Source: PSRF01 sp051000815 (GTDB lineage: Bacteria > Acidobacteriota > Blastocatellia > Pyrinomonadales > Pyrinomonadaceae). Taken from it: DNA of 64,000 bases. The DNA lies in contig JBPCNX010000028.1 in the NCBI GenBank assembly GCA_051000815.1, positions 1 to 64,000 of the forward strand, written 5' to 3'. The notes beneath the pieces were generated by a model. It had not been told where the DNA came from. It saw only the letters and a list, made by a program, of their open reading frames with translations, and searched no databases. The stretch's first letter is position 1, and each line of letters opens with the position of its first letter. Positions 34,147 to 43,616 of this stretch are shown piece after piece. Made by a program: the position numbers and the translations under genes.

Positions 34147-34539
34147 ATGAAAGATCTAACAATCGCGCTGGCAAATGGACCCGGGGCGTTGGCCGACATG
34201 GGAGACGCACTTGGTCGCGCGGGGGTGAGCATTGAGGGAGGTGGGGCCTTCGTTGTTAACGGCGAAGGCGTTGCACACTTCCTTTTCAAGGATGGGCCGG
34301 CAGCTAGAAGCGCGCTGGAAGCAGAAGGTATCCGCGTTTTGGAAGAGCGCGACGTGCTTGTCCAACGACTGAACCAGTCTCAGCCCGGTCAGTTAGGTAA
34401 GCTGACGCGCCGGATGGCTGAGGCTGGCGTCAACATCGAGGTGCTCTATAGCGATCATGATCACCAACTGATTCTAGTGGTCGACCACCTCATCAGGGGT
34501 CGTGAGGTTTCTGAAGCGTGGGCGCGCGAACAGATGTGA
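34147..34539 (+). CDS. Tandem ACT-domain amino-acid-binding protein
   Basis: The 130-residue protein is made of two ACT domains: residues 1-65 (MKDLTIALANGPGALADMGD) and about 68-130 (RLNQSQPGQLGKLTRRMAEA, then GVNIEVLYSDHDHQLILVVD). The GPGALA and QPGQLG turns are the places where amino acids bind in this family. No catalytic domain is attached, so it is probably a free-standing regulator. No obvious target enzyme gene is adjacent, although the preceding 140 bp contain a CCTTTCG..CGAAAG hairpin. Confidence 0.82.
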   Translation: MKDLTIALANGPGALADMGDALGRAGVSIEGGGAFVVNGEGVAHFLFKDGPAARSALEAEGIRVLEERDVLVQRLNQSQPGQLGKLTRRMAEAGVNIEVLYSDHDHQLILVVDHLIRGREVSEAWAREQM

Positions 34540-34633
34540 ACCAGTCAACTTTCCTGTCGGGGCGGCCGCAAATGCCGGACCGAATATTTGCGTGTTGAAG
34601 GTCTGTAACTCATCTATGAACTGCACACGCTGG

Positions 34634-34825
34634 TCAATATGTTAAATCCTCATCCCGCTTCTTATAACCTTCTTTCACGTCGGCCATGATTGCGTTGGCC
34701 ACGTCAAGGATGGGTTGGGTGCTACGAAAGTTCTCTTCCAGTTTGATGATCTGCGAGCCGGGAAAGAGTTTGGGAAACTCCCGCATGTTTTTATGAGTCG
34801 CTCCGCGAAACGAATAGATTGATTG
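34634..34825 (-). pseudogene. Fragment of a UvrD/Rep-type DNA helicase
   Basis: Minus-strand codons read QSIYSFRGATHKNMREFPKL and then FPGSQIIKLEENFRSTQPIL followed by DVANAIMADVKEGYKKRDED before a stop. QSIYSFRGA and LEENFRSTQPIL are helicase motifs III and IV of the UvrD/Rep superfamily 1A. Only about 64 codons survive; the frame upstream runs into an unrelated inverted repeat at 34831. No start codon, Walker A or C-terminal domain is present. It is a remnant of a gene of about 700 residues. Confidence 0.8.
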
Positions 34826-34830
34826 AAACT

Positions 34831-34886
34831 AAACCACACTAAGCAACACTAAACATCTTCGTGTAATTCGTGTGATTCGTGGATCG
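34831..34886. repeat. CACTAAG/GATCCACTAA-family inverted repeat
   Basis: Left arm AAACCACACTAAGCAACACT and right arm GTGTAATTCGTGTGATTCGT, ending GGATCG, pair imperfectly around ATCTTC. Related copies are at 19381-19410 (one arm), 38854-38922 and 47073-47140. It abuts the helicase fragment. Confidence 0.8.
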
Positions 34887-35049
34887 TTTTTAGCCAATGC
34901 ACGCAAAAGGTTACTTAGACACCGTCATTAGAACACTACCCGCTTCGAAGATGCTTGAATGCAACCAGATCGTGATCCTCAACAAAGGGAATGCAGAAGA
35001 TGATAAGCTCGACGCAAACTTACAACCCATCGTAGCCGTAGGTAGGTAA

Positions 35050-35991
35050 ATGACCGTCGCTATCGAAGTTGAGGATCTGCAAAAAGTCTATCGAACAAAG
35101 AGTGGTGAGGCAGTGCGAGCCTTGGACGGCGTTTCGTTTCAGGTTCCGCAAGGGTGCATCTACGGCCTGCTCGGACCGAATGGCGCGGGCAAGTCAACTT
35201 TGGTGAAGATCCTCAGCACGATTACGCCTCTTACTTCGGGGCGCGCGGCTGTGCTGGGATTCGACGTTGCTCGCCAACCTTTGGCTGTTCGCCAGCAGTT
35301 GGCGGTCGTCCTGCAGCAAACCGCCACTGAGAACCTTTTAACGGTTCGGGACAACCTGCTGATTTATGCCTATCTCCATGGGGTAAAACGACAGGCAGCG
35401 CGACAACGATTGGAGACGCTGGCGGAGGAGTTTGAGCTCAGAACACAGTTGCGCGATACAGTGCAGGAGTTGAGTCTTGGCACCAAACGCCGGATTCAGG
35501 TAGCGAAGATTTTCATGCTGGATGCGCCGGTAATCATACTCGACGAAGCCACGACCGGTATGGACCCTCTTATGAAGAGACGGGTGATGGATCGTTTGCG
35601 CGCCGAAGCGCGCCAGGGGCGCACCATTCTCTTGACTACGCAAGTCCTTAGTGAAGCTGAAGAACTATGCGAAAGCATCATGATACTGGACCGCGGACGC
35701 ACAATGGCTTCAGGCACCTTGCGGGAACTCCGCAAACTGTCTACCCATATATTCCGCGTTAATCTTACTTTTGCAGACACGAGCGGTGATTTAGTCAGCC
35801 GGCTCGAGGCTCTGCAGCCGATGCAATTGCACGTCGATGGCAACACTGTCGAAATGGTGTTCCAGGGCGAAGAGGCCTCCTTGCTTGGAAGGCTAGCCGA
35901 CATTTCTCGCGACGCACCGATTCTGCAATTTGAAGTGCGCGGACCTACGCTCGAAGAGATCTTTATTACGCTGATGAAGGAGACGAGATGA
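35050..35991 (+). CDS. ABC-2 type exporter, ATP-binding subunit
   Basis: The 313-residue ATPase has Walker A GPNGAGKST near residue 44, Walker B in VIILDEATTGMDP and a switch region. The signature loop reads LSLGTKRRIQ instead of LSGGQ, which is usual in the DrrA/CcmA-like branch that works with ABC-2 permeases (drug, lipid or polysaccharide export). Its stop overlaps the permease start by 4 bp (ATGA). The two make a complete exporter with no periplasmic binding protein. Confidence 0.92.
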   Translation: MTVAIEVEDLQKVYRTKSGEAVRALDGVSFQVPQGCIYGLLGPNGAGKSTLVKILSTITPLTSGRAAVLGFDVARQPLAVRQQLAVVLQQTATENLLTVRDNLLIYAYLHGVKRQAARQRLETLAEEFELRTQLRDTVQELSLGTKRRIQVAKIFMLDAPVIILDEATTGMDPLMKRRVMDRLRAEARQGRTILLTTQVLSEAEELCESIMILDRGRTMASGTLRELRKLSTHIFRVNLTFADTSGDLVSRLEALQPMQLHVDGNTVEMVFQGEEASLLGRLADISRDAPILQFEVRGPTLEEIFITLMKETR

Positions 35992-36749
35992 CCGGGATCG
36001 GCGCGGTTTTTTACCGAGATTACCGGCAGCGGATGACGAACATTGGATTCGTCTTCTGGGATCTTTTCGTGCCGCTGGCCTACCTGGTTTTGTTTGGGAT
36101 GGGCTTTGAGCGGATGCTCGGTGGCTCGATTGCCGTCGAGGGGCAAGCTTTTGGCTACACATCATTCCTGCTGCCGGGGGTGCTTGGGATGGTCACCTTC
36201 TCGGTTGCGATGAACACCTCTTGGGGCTTTTTTATGGACAAGGACTCTGGAATCTTTTATGAGCTACTGACCTATCCCATCACCCGCCCTCAACTTCTGA
36301 TCGGTAAGATCAGCTTTAATGTCTTGCTGGCGGTAATCGGTTCGGTTTTGGCAGTCGTGCTTGGCGTTGTGGCTATGGACGCTCCGATTCGCTGGGACCT
36401 GCTCCCTTTGACTGCCGCGATCGTAACGGTAGCAACCGCAGGGTGGTTCTTTCTCTTCAGCGTGTTCGTTATTAAGCTCGCGCGGATGGATGCCTTCAAT
36501 ACTGTATTGAGCGCAGCGTATATCCTGCTCATGTTTCTAAGCTCAATGTTTTACCCGTTGAGTGATTTGCCCATCTGGTTTCGCGTGCCCGCCTACCTGA
36601 ACCCTATGACCTGGCAGGTTGATCTGTTGCGGTTCAGCCTGCTTGGCGTGGGATCACCAACTACCCTGCTGATTGAAGGCGCAGCCGTCGTTGTCTTCGC
36701 CATAATTTGTTTGACCCTGGCAGTGCGTGCGTTGAATCGCGCCGACTAA
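35988..36749 (+). CDS. ABC-2 type exporter, permease subunit
   Basis: The 253-residue protein has six predicted membrane helices and the ABC-2 C-terminal pattern (SSMFYPLSDLPIWFRVPAYL then NPMTWQVDLLR) seen in the DrrB/NodJ group. The start ATG 35988 overlaps the stop of the ATPase gene, so both are translationally coupled. Substrate cannot be told from the sequence. Downstream is a long palindromic repeat (36916-37148), not a terminator I can define. Confidence 0.9.
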   Translation: MTGIGAVFYRDYRQRMTNIGFVFWDLFVPLAYLVLFGMGFERMLGGSIAVEGQAFGYTSFLLPGVLGMVTFSVAMNTSWGFFMDKDSGIFYELLTYPITRPQLLIGKISFNVLLAVIGSVLAVVLGVVAMDAPIRWDLLPLTAAIVTVATAGWFFLFSVFVIKLARMDAFNTVLSAAYILLMFLSSMFYPLSDLPIWFRVPAYLNPMTWQVDLLRFSLLGVGSPTTLLIEGAAVVVFAIICLTLAVRALNRAD

Positions 36750-37611
36750 TCAAAGGCACTTCGTCAGTAAGAGCGATGGGCCAAAGAGGCTGGCACGTTT
36801 ACGGGGACATCCCTAAAAGGCCGCGCTCGCCGTCGCTACTTATCAGTATGTTCTGAACTCGAAACGCAAAACTTCATTAGCTACTCAACCTTGAATCAAC
36901 AATCAAAAGGAGACAATTCGCAGGTCGGGAAGGTGGGCAAGCGGAGCGCGCCCCCGCTCCAGCGTAGCGTCATCGACTCTACTTTCCTTCAAGCCATCTG
37001 GACTGAGTCTGCGTGGTTGAAACCCCGCGGCGGCTTCTCAGTTTGGTCGCTGTGCCACAAGGATCGGTTTTAGTAGCCAGCGATGACGCTGCGCTGGAGC
37101 GGGGGTTTGGTTGACGCCTTACCCACCTTCCCAACCTGCAAATTTGCTGAGCTTGAGTCAATAGCCCAGCCCGGTAGTGATGCGTTTTTGGAGAAGGAAG
37201 TCCTCACCACAACGGTGTCGGACCTAAGGAATGCCGCTCAAGTGTCGGGCCCGGTGAGGTCAGCACCACCACGCGGGTGGGCTGATCGGGCACTCAGGCC
37301 TGCAACAACTTCTCCACTTTCAGCGCTGCGTGTCACGTTTTTGAGATCTAGAGGGATCCAATAGCGTGGTCGTGTTCTCTGTTACGCTATCTGGGGTAAC
37401 AAAAGAATTCCTATCACCGGCATCAAGGGCTGGGTAGAGGGCAATCCTCCTTCAAACCGAAACCTCGCACTTGCAGCTGGATGCAGTGCACACCTGGAGA
37501 ACCCAATTGAGTTTGATGTGCTGGAAGCGTTAATTGATCGGCTCTTACCGGGTAATCGACTACCGCTCGCCTCTGCGCTTATTCAATAAGACAAACCCGG
37601 AGAATGGACTC
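36750..37611. other. Long intergenic region with repeats
   Basis: This 860-bp gap contains a nested inverted repeat (see 36916-37148). In the rest (36750-36915 and 37149-37611) no coding frame has support from start, ribosome site or motif; no tRNA or terminator was recognised. Confidence 0.5.
36916..37148. repeat. GCAGGTCGGGAAG-family inverted repeat
   Basis: Outer arms 36916-36978 (TTCGCAGGTCGGGAAGGTGG, CCCCCGCTCCAGCGTAGCGT) and 37080-37148 (GATGACGCTGCGCTGGAGCG, ACCCACCTTCCCAACCTGCA) pair over most of their length with a spacer of about 100 bp. The outermost GCAGGTCGGGAAG/CTTCCCAACCTGC is shared with 12080-12195 and 47187-47340, while the inner parts differ. Confidence 0.85.
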
Positions 37612-37860
37612 ATGAGTTTAAGAGACTATGGAATATACGCATTGCCTGATCGACGCGAGTTTGTCATTCGCTCGGGATCTGGAAACGCCTATCTGCTTCA
37701 CGATTTACGCCTTGGCTTGACTCATCCGCCGGTCTATCTCATAGATGCGTCAGGCCAGCTGCTCTCATGGGGTAAACCAACAACCTGGCGTATTGACGAC
37801 CTGAAGGATACGGGTCGCGTGTCCTCACGATTAGACCTGACGGGATTAAAACTCCTCTAG
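37612..37860 (+). CDS. Small hypothetical protein
   Basis: The 82-residue protein (MSLRDYGIYALPDRREFVIR...) looks beta-rich, with no signal peptide or membrane helix. ATG 37612 has GGAG about ten bases upstream; the frame extends further upstream only through sequence without a supporting start. I do not recognise a named family. It stands alone between the repeat region and the CBM9-like gene. Confidence 0.62.
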   Translation: MSLRDYGIYALPDRREFVIRSGSGNAYLLHDLRLGLTHPPVYLIDASGQLLSWGKPTTWRIDDLKDTGRVSSRLDLTGLKLL

Positions 37861-38055
37861 CGGAACAACCTACTAAAAGATCACCTTGTGGCCAATTTGT
37901 GTCCGGAAGTAACCGATCTCATTGCCCGTGTGGCAGAATTGTGACCGTCTCTGTCGAAGTGATCTACAATCGGCAAATACGCTTGCAAGTACTCAGACTG
38001 GCGAGAAATTTCCTTGCGGTTTTTACCTTGAGGTCTTAAAAGGAACACAAACATC

Positions 38056-38805
38056 ATGCTGAAGACCGGATTGTCAAATCTTCTCCTGGCCCTGGGGTTG
38101 ATGACTACTTCAGTCGTCAGTGCCACTGGGCAATCCCTGAATTTACCCGTATACGAAGTGTCGCGAACGGCAAGGCCGATTAAGGTGGATGGAAGACTGG
38201 ATGATGCGGTTTGGGCGAGGGCTCCTAGCTTTAGCGACCTTCGGCTGAATCTCGATGGCTCTCCAAGCCCTTACAAAACCGAGGCCAAAGCGCTGTATGA
38301 CGAAACTTTTCTATACTTCTCCTTTCGCTGCCGGGACGACAACATCTGGGCCACCTTCAAGACACGTGACCAGCATCTCTGGGATGAAGAGGTGGTAGAA
38401 GTATTCCTGCAAGCCGATCCTCAGCAGGCTAGTTATATCGAGTTGGAGGTAAACCCTCTCGGGACGATGCTCGATATTTATCTGCTCGATATACGCAAGC
38501 CGCTGCATTACAAGAGCTGGAACAGTCAAAAGCTGAAGTGGGGCGTACAGGTGTTCGGAACAGTAGACGGGAGGAACGGCGACCGGGAGTGGACGTGCGA
38601 GATCGCTTTCCCACTGGAAGATGTTGTGACCGCAAAAAACCTCCCGCCTCAAGCCGGGGATCGATGGAGGTTGAATTTATACAGAATGGAGCAACGGTCG
38701 AGACCGCTGTTATTGGCGTGGTCTCCAACTTTCAAAGATGACTTTCATCTTCCGGGAAAGTTCGGCGAGATAGTCTTTACTAACAATCTGGTCCGGGAAC
38801 TGTAA
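38056..38805 (+). CDS. Exported CBM9-like (DOMON) carbohydrate-binding protein
   Basis: The 249-residue protein has a signal peptide (NLLLALGLMTTSVVSATGQS) and a beta-sandwich like family 9 carbohydrate-binding modules: KVDGRLDDAVWARAPSFSDL at the start, RCRDDNIWATFKTRDQHLWD with DEEVVEVFL in the middle, and EIAFPLEDV near the end. These are the recognised positions of the family. It probably binds a glycan in the periplasm or outside the cell. A GH30 glycosidase gene lies convergently 200 bp downstream, with an inverted repeat between. Confidence 0.85.
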   Translation: MLKTGLSNLLLALGLMTTSVVSATGQSLNLPVYEVSRTARPIKVDGRLDDAVWARAPSFSDLRLNLDGSPSPYKTEAKALYDETFLYFSFRCRDDNIWATFKTRDQHLWDEEVVEVFLQADPQQASYIELEVNPLGTMLDIYLLDIRKPLHYKSWNSQKLKWGVQVFGTVDGRNGDREWTCEIAFPLEDVVTAKNLPPQAGDRWRLNLYRMEQRSRPLLLAWSPTFKDDFHLPGKFGEIVFTNNLVREL

Positions 38806-38853
38806 GAACGCCGCCAAATTTTTGTGTTCGTGCAAGATTTGCCAGGCAGAAGA

Positions 38854-38922
38854 ACGATCCACGAAATAACACGAACGAACACGAAAGGTGGTTAGTGTTA
38901 TTTCGTGTACCTTAGTGGATCG
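38854..38922. repeat. GATCCAC-family inverted repeat at convergent gene ends
   Basis: Left arm 38854-38884 (CGATCCACGAAATAACACGA, ACGAACACG) pairs with 38896-38922 (GTGTTATTTCGTGTACC, TTAGTGGATCG). It sits between the convergent CBM9-like and GH30 genes, where it could act as a two-way terminator. Confidence 0.82.
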
Positions 38923-39011
38923 TTACCTCAGTTGCAGTTAAAAAGCGCTGTGTTGGCAACTGTTTTATACATACCGCATGAGTAGTCCCGAAGAAAGATT
39001 AAACGTAGCTT

Positions 39012-40538
39012 TCAGGAAGACAAGCTTAACACCAGCGTCTGAATGGAATGGGGCAAGCTACTGACCTCGGCCGCCTGGCCATCCAGCCAAAGGTAATACG
39101 AAATCTTCTGATCGCTCTTGTTCATCACAACCACCGACACTTTTCCATCAGGATTGATAAACGCAGCGGAAAGCAGCGGGCTTCTGCTAGGCGAGCTGGC
39201 GATTCTCTTCGCGCCAGGGCGGACAAACTTTGAAAAGTGTCCGATGTAGTAATACGAGTTTGTGTAGATCAGCTCACCCGTCTTTGTGTCGGCGTGAACA
39301 GGGGCGAAGCAGAAATTCTTGACGTGATTTGGCCCGCCTGTTTCATCCAGCAGTATGTTCCAATCTGTCCAGCCGACAGCACCGCCGTTGAAGTCATTGA
39401 TCATTGAACGTCCATACAGTTCGCCTAATTTCCAGTCGTTAAGCTTTTGAGCATTGAAGGAATCAGCGCAGCCTTCAGTGAAGATCAGATGTTTATCCGG
39501 AAAGGACTCATGCACGAGCTTGACGTTGTCGAACATCGGCTCGCCGCCGCTCCATGGCTCGTACCAGTGATAACCAATGCCCCAAACATATTGTGCGGCT
39601 TTAGGGTCAGTCAGGATAGTGCTGACTCTCTGGTAAATGAGGTCGCGATTGTGATCCCAGACAATTATCTTCTTATCACCCAGCCCTTCTCTTTTGATCG
39701 TTGGGCCGAGATAGTTTTTTAGAAAATCTCTCTCTTCCTCTGCTGAAAAAATACACGATTCCCATTTTTGCGTTGCCATGGGTTCGTTTTGAATACTAAT
39801 GCCCCAGATGGGTATGCCTTCTCCCTCATAGGCCTTGATGAACTTCGCGAAGTAGTTGGCCCAGGACTGATAAAACTCAGGCTTCAGTTTTCCACCACGA
39901 AGCATATTGTTGTTGTCCTTCATGAAAACCGGTGGACTCCAGGGGCTGCCATAAACCGTGAGTTTTCCCCCGGCCGCTGCCTGCGCTTGTTTCAAGAAAG
40001 GAATCCGAAATTGCTTGTCATGGTCGATGCTGAACGACTTCAACTCCTTGTCGCCTTCGTTTACATAGGTATAGCTGCCACTTGAGAAATCGCAACTGTG
40101 GATGTTGGTTCTTGCCAGCGTGTAACCGATGCCGGTGTCGACATCAAAGTGAGCCTTCAGGAATTCCTGCTGTTTCGCTTTCGGCAGTTTTGCAAAGGTC
40201 TCGGCAGAGGCATCGGTGAGTGCGGCGCCAACGCCTAAAATCGTTTGAAATGTCTTAGCAGGATCGACGAAGACACAGATCTGTGTTTCCAGCGGCTGGC
40301 CGAGATGTTTGAATCTCAGAATATCGGTGGCGGAGAGCCGGTAATTACTTTTGTCAGCGGTGGTATAGACCGCAATCTCTCTTCCCTCAATCTTTCCCTC
40401 GACCTCGAGCGGCTCCGAGGTTTCGGAAGGTTGAGCATGTGCTGCCGACGATAATTGGCTTTTGGCCAACAGCAATGCCGAAGCCGAAGCTGCCAGGAAA
40501 CCACGACGATCGATTTTCATAATGGATAAATTTAACAT
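39012..40538 (-). CDS. Glycoside hydrolase family 30 (glucosylceramidase-like), Tat-exported
   Basis: The 508-residue protein has an RR-containing Tat-type signal (DRRGFLAASASALLLA) and a GH30 TIM barrel plus beta domain. The acid/base glutamate is in WGISIQNEPM and the nucleophile glutamate in LIFTEGCAD, both at the expected distance. GH30 enzymes hydrolyse beta-glucosidic, beta-1,6-glucan or xylan-type bonds; the glucosylceramidase-like subfamily fits the text best. The start TTG/ATG choice is between 40538 and an internal ATG at 40520, just before DRRG; both keep the signal intact. Confidence 0.9.
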   Translation of the reverse strand: MLNLSIMKIDRRGFLAASASALLLAKSQLSSAAHAQPSETSEPLEVEGKIEGREIAVYTTADKSNYRLSATDILRFKHLGQPLETQICVFVDPAKTFQTILGVGAALTDASAETFAKLPKAKQQEFLKAHFDVDTGIGYTLARTNIHSCDFSSGSYTYVNEGDKELKSFSIDHDKQFRIPFLKQAQAAAGGKLTVYGSPWSPPVFMKDNNNMLRGGKLKPEFYQSWANYFAKFIKAYEGEGIPIWGISIQNEPMATQKWESCIFSAEEERDFLKNYLGPTIKREGLGDKKIIVWDHNRDLIYQRVSTILTDPKAAQYVWGIGYHWYEPWSGGEPMFDNVKLVHESFPDKHLIFTEGCADSFNAQKLNDWKLGELYGRSMINDFNGGAVGWTDWNILLDETGGPNHVKNFCFAPVHADTKTGELIYTNSYYYIGHFSKFVRPGAKRIASSPSRSPLLSAAFINPDGKVSVVVMNKSDQKISYYLWLDGQAAEVSSLPHSIQTLVLSLSS

Positions 40539-40621
40539 AGCTGTTTACCTGTCAGGCAATTCCCTGTGCTGACCGCTGGCGTTCCGTGATTTCAATGGCC
40601 CCTACTAAACTCAGTGGCAAA

Positions 40622-40862
40622 CAGTCAGTACCGTAACGCGGTAGCGTCGGGTCACCTCACCCATCGCTCAACTCAGTGGGTCACAGACCGTCACGCGACT
40701 TTGATTGCTGAGGTGGTCTCCGTGATGTGTCGATCTTGAGTGTTGGCTTATCTCGACCCGACGCTACCGCGGTACGGTACTGACTGCGACCCACTGAGTT
40801 GAGCGTCGGGTCAACAGACATTGCAGACTCAGTCAGGACCGTAACGCGGTAGCGTCGGGTCC
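40622..40862. repeat. Palindromic repeat with CAGTACCGTAACGCGG arms
   Basis: The motif CAGTACCGTAACGCGGTAGC plus GTCGGGTC occurs at 40625-40653, its complement GACCCGACGCTACCGCGGTA plus CGGTACTGACTG at 40754-40786, and a direct copy (GACCGTAACGCGGTAGCGTC, GGGTC) at 40836-40862. A second pair, GCTCAACTCAGTGGG at 40666-40680 and CCCACTGAGTTGAGC at 40790-40805, is nested within. It lies in the 655-bp gap 40539-41193, where I see no gene. Confidence 0.85.
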
Positions 40863-41193
40863 ACCATAGACAGCACTTAATCAGAATGCTCTCGGGTTCA
40901 AAATGAGATCGCAAGATCGCTGAAGACATGCGTTGTCTTAGCTGTGAGCACATGACAGTGCATCCTTCAAAGAGTTGTTTCCAGGTAAACGGCCTGGCGC
41001 CGATGTTAACAATCTATTAGGAGCGCGGCGAAAGATAGACCCCGGCGCTTCGAACAATCCAATTCAAATACGACTGCGCTGCGTGGCAGGACGCCTGCCA
41101 GTGGAGGACTGTGGGCAATGAAGCGCATTCAACCGTCTGCCAGTGAGAAGACCGAAACGCTGCGTGCCTCGGATTGACGGTTGTCGGGGATAA

Positions 41194-42038
41194 CTAAGCC
41201 TCATCCCCCTTTCTCGACGCAGTATTCCTTTTTAAGTTTTTGCGTAACTTGTTTCCAACATCCTCAGCTTCCCAAACAAGCCAGGATGTTAGCGCTTTCC
41301 GATGGTGCTTACCGCGCTCCTTACTGAAATAGTTGATCAGCCAGACCGAAACTTGCTTGAGATCGAAGTCCATATTGGGCACTTTGTATTGAGCCGATTT
41401 GCCAAAGTCCTCAATCCAGATGTCGCAGTCGTGCAGCCCTCCCAGCGAGGATTGCAAGCGCGCCACCTTCTTCGCGGTTTGTCCAGCGTAGCTTCCCAAA
41501 CAATCCTGAAATAATTCGAGCGCATAGCGCAGATGTTTGGCAGTAATCCGCATTTGGTGAAGCGGTTTGATACTCTTTCAAAACTTTCTTCGGTTGTCGC
41601 TTTCACCTGTGTCAGATGAGACGGCTCGAGCGACGGCATTAGTTTCACTCGAGCTTCGGACTGGCCGACTCTGCGAAAGTCGGCAAAACGTTGGATTCCC
41701 TGGGCCACCTCTGAAGGGGCGTTGGCCGCAATCTGTTCCAGCGCCATGATCGCCACGTCGTAGTCTCTTACGCGGCCGAGCGAATCGGCTATGCCCTTTA
41801 TGTCTCGCAACAAAGGGGCGAGGCGCACTTTGCGCAAGTAGGGACTGAAGTCTTGCAATGCGCCACGCAACCGCCGAGAGGCTACGCGCATGTCATGCAC
41901 TCCCTCAGGATCGATCCAATCAAGCGCCGCATCCCGCAAGGCACACATCTCATCAAGTCTGCCTTCAACGACAGACCGAATTGCGCCGGCGGCCTTATCA
42001 TCGCAGGCTATACCACGAATGGGCTTTGACTTGGCCAT
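41194..42038 (-). pseudogene. CHAD-domain protein, broken by a frameshift
   Basis: The first part (ATG 42038, MAKSKPIRGIACDD...) encodes the N-terminal half of a CHAD domain with HDMRVASRRLRGAL. About residue 150, near 41575, the frame fails; the second half continues in another frame as KPLHQMRITAKHLRYALELF and then DCDIWIEDFG to a stop at 41194. Together they give one normal-length CHAD protein of about 280 residues, a family of basic helical domains that binds polyphosphate. The gene follows the Ppx/GppA gene by 6 bp. It is either a real pseudogene or a sequencing error of one or two bases. Confidence 0.85.
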
Positions 42039-42044
42039 GTTAAT

Positions 42045-43616
42045 TCAAGCGCGCCTCGCTTTGGCGCCACGCGCGCTAAACTGCAGGGTGCATGGAAAAG
42101 CCTGCTCGAACATTTCAGACTTCCGTTCTGCCTCGCGAAGTTCATTCTCACAATCGCTCACGCTTCTTATTTGTATATGGAACACTTCTCCCTCGCGACT
42201 GCAACGCAATTCCGACACCCGGCTATCGTGGCTTCTATCAAGCGCATCGGCCACTCGCACAATCGCTCCGAGGCGGCAGACCGTTTCTCGATCCGCGGCG
42301 TTAAGGGCAGCATATTCGGAATGCCGCTCTTTGGGAGGCGAGCCGCGATGGTAGCGGGCAATGTTAGCAATCACTGCACGTTCAGCTTCTGAAAAACCAG
42401 TCAGTTCCGAGTTTTGAATCAGATAGCATGAGTGTTTGTGGTGCGATTCGTGGGCGATGTGATAACCGACATCGTGCAGCAAAGCGGCGGCCGACATCAG
42501 TGTGCGTTGATGGCGTGAAAAACTTTCAGTCAGCGCCAGCGTGTCGAAGATTTGCTCGGCTAGTTTTGCCACCTGGTGTGAGTGTGCTTCTTCATAACCG
42601 AAGCGGCGGCCGACGGCGTGAACTCCCCGGAGCTTCTGTTCACCGAAGTCGGCCCGTGGAGGAATTAACTCCGACTCCACTTCTCGTATTCGATCGATGA
42701 TCACACCCTCGCGCAGTGCCCAGTCGCAGGTCTGCAACACATTAATCCCCAGCGCTCTCATCGCGCCTTCGAGAATCTGCCCTCCGGCGATGATGATCTC
42801 CGAACGCTGCGCGCTTATTCCCGGTAGACTGCGCCGCTCCGTTAGAGTCAGGCTTGCCAGGTTAATGTTCAACGCTGACAGGCGGCTTAGAGAAATCTCA
42901 GCGCCAGCGGGTTGGGCCCCCATGGCTTTGCGTTCTGCACTGCTGCTGGTGCGGGCAAGTAATGCGGCTCCCACCGCGAGAATGGTGCCTGATGTTCCTG
43001 TCGCCTGCTGCCAACTCTTCCCTCGGAGCTCGCGGCTGGGTCTGTCAAATGCTGACCGTATCTCGCTTCTCAGATTGCCCATTTCCTTAGTTTTCGGCGG
43101 ATCACTAAGGATGAACCTTTCTGTCATCACAATCGCTCCTACCTTGACGGAAAAGAGCGAGCGTGGAATTCCGTCGCGAAAAATAGAGATCTCGGTTGAA
43201 CCGCCGCCGATGTCGATGTTGAGGTTAGTGACTTTCTCAGCCGCACAACCCTGAGAAGCTGCCAGGCCGATAAGCCGCGCTTCCTCTATACCCGAGAGAA
43301 CCTCGACGCGGATTCCGGTTCGTTGCTCAATTTCCTTTATGAAATCCGCGGAGTTGTTTGCCTCACGTACCGATGCCGTCGCAATTGCGATGACCGATTC
43401 CGCGCCGCGCGCCTCCGCAATTGATCGAAAACGTTTTATGCACTCTGCCGCCCGTTCGATCGCTGCCGGCGCCAGGTGAGCATCGCGAAGAGTCTCATGT
43501 CCCAGTCGGACGTGATCCTTTTCGCGTGCCAGAACGGCAAATGAGTCGGTCGCCGCCGCATCGACAACCGCGAGCTTGATCGAATTGGAACCTATGTCTA
43601 TCGCGGCTAGTTTCAA
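42045..43616 (-). CDS. ppx: Ppx/GppA exopolyphosphatase-type phosphatase with HD domain
   Basis: The 523-residue protein starts with the ASKHA fold: MKLAAIDIGSNSIKLAVVDA (phosphate loop 1), IATASVREA, IDIGGGSTEISIF (phosphate loop 2), and continues to a C-terminal HD domain (about 325-480) with HSHQVAKLAE, LLHDVGYHI and ARYHRGSPP. Ppx/GppA enzymes hydrolyse polyphosphate or pppGpp. Its start overlaps the stop of the upstream P-loop kinase gene by 4 bp, and the CHAD gene follows by 6 bp; the neighbourhood points to polyphosphate. Confidence 0.92.
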   Translation of the reverse strand: MKLAAIDIGSNSIKLAVVDAAATDSFAVLAREKDHVRLGHETLRDAHLAPAAIERAAECIKRFRSIAEARGAESVIAIATASVREANNSADFIKEIEQRTGIRVEVLSGIEEARLIGLAASQGCAAEKVTNLNIDIGGGSTEISIFRDGIPRSLFSVKVGAIVMTERFILSDPPKTKEMGNLRSEIRSAFDRPSRELRGKSWQQATGTSGTILAVGAALLARTSSSAERKAMGAQPAGAEISLSRLSALNINLASLTLTERRSLPGISAQRSEIIIAGGQILEGAMRALGINVLQTCDWALREGVIIDRIREVESELIPPRADFGEQKLRGVHAVGRRFGYEEAHSHQVAKLAEQIFDTLALTESFSRHQRTLMSAAALLHDVGYHIAHESHHKHSCYLIQNSELTGFSEAERAVIANIARYHRGSPPKERHSEYAALNAADRETVCRLGAIVRVADALDRSHDSRVSELRCSREGEVFHIQIRSVSDCENELREAERKSEMFEQAFPCTLQFSARGAKARRA

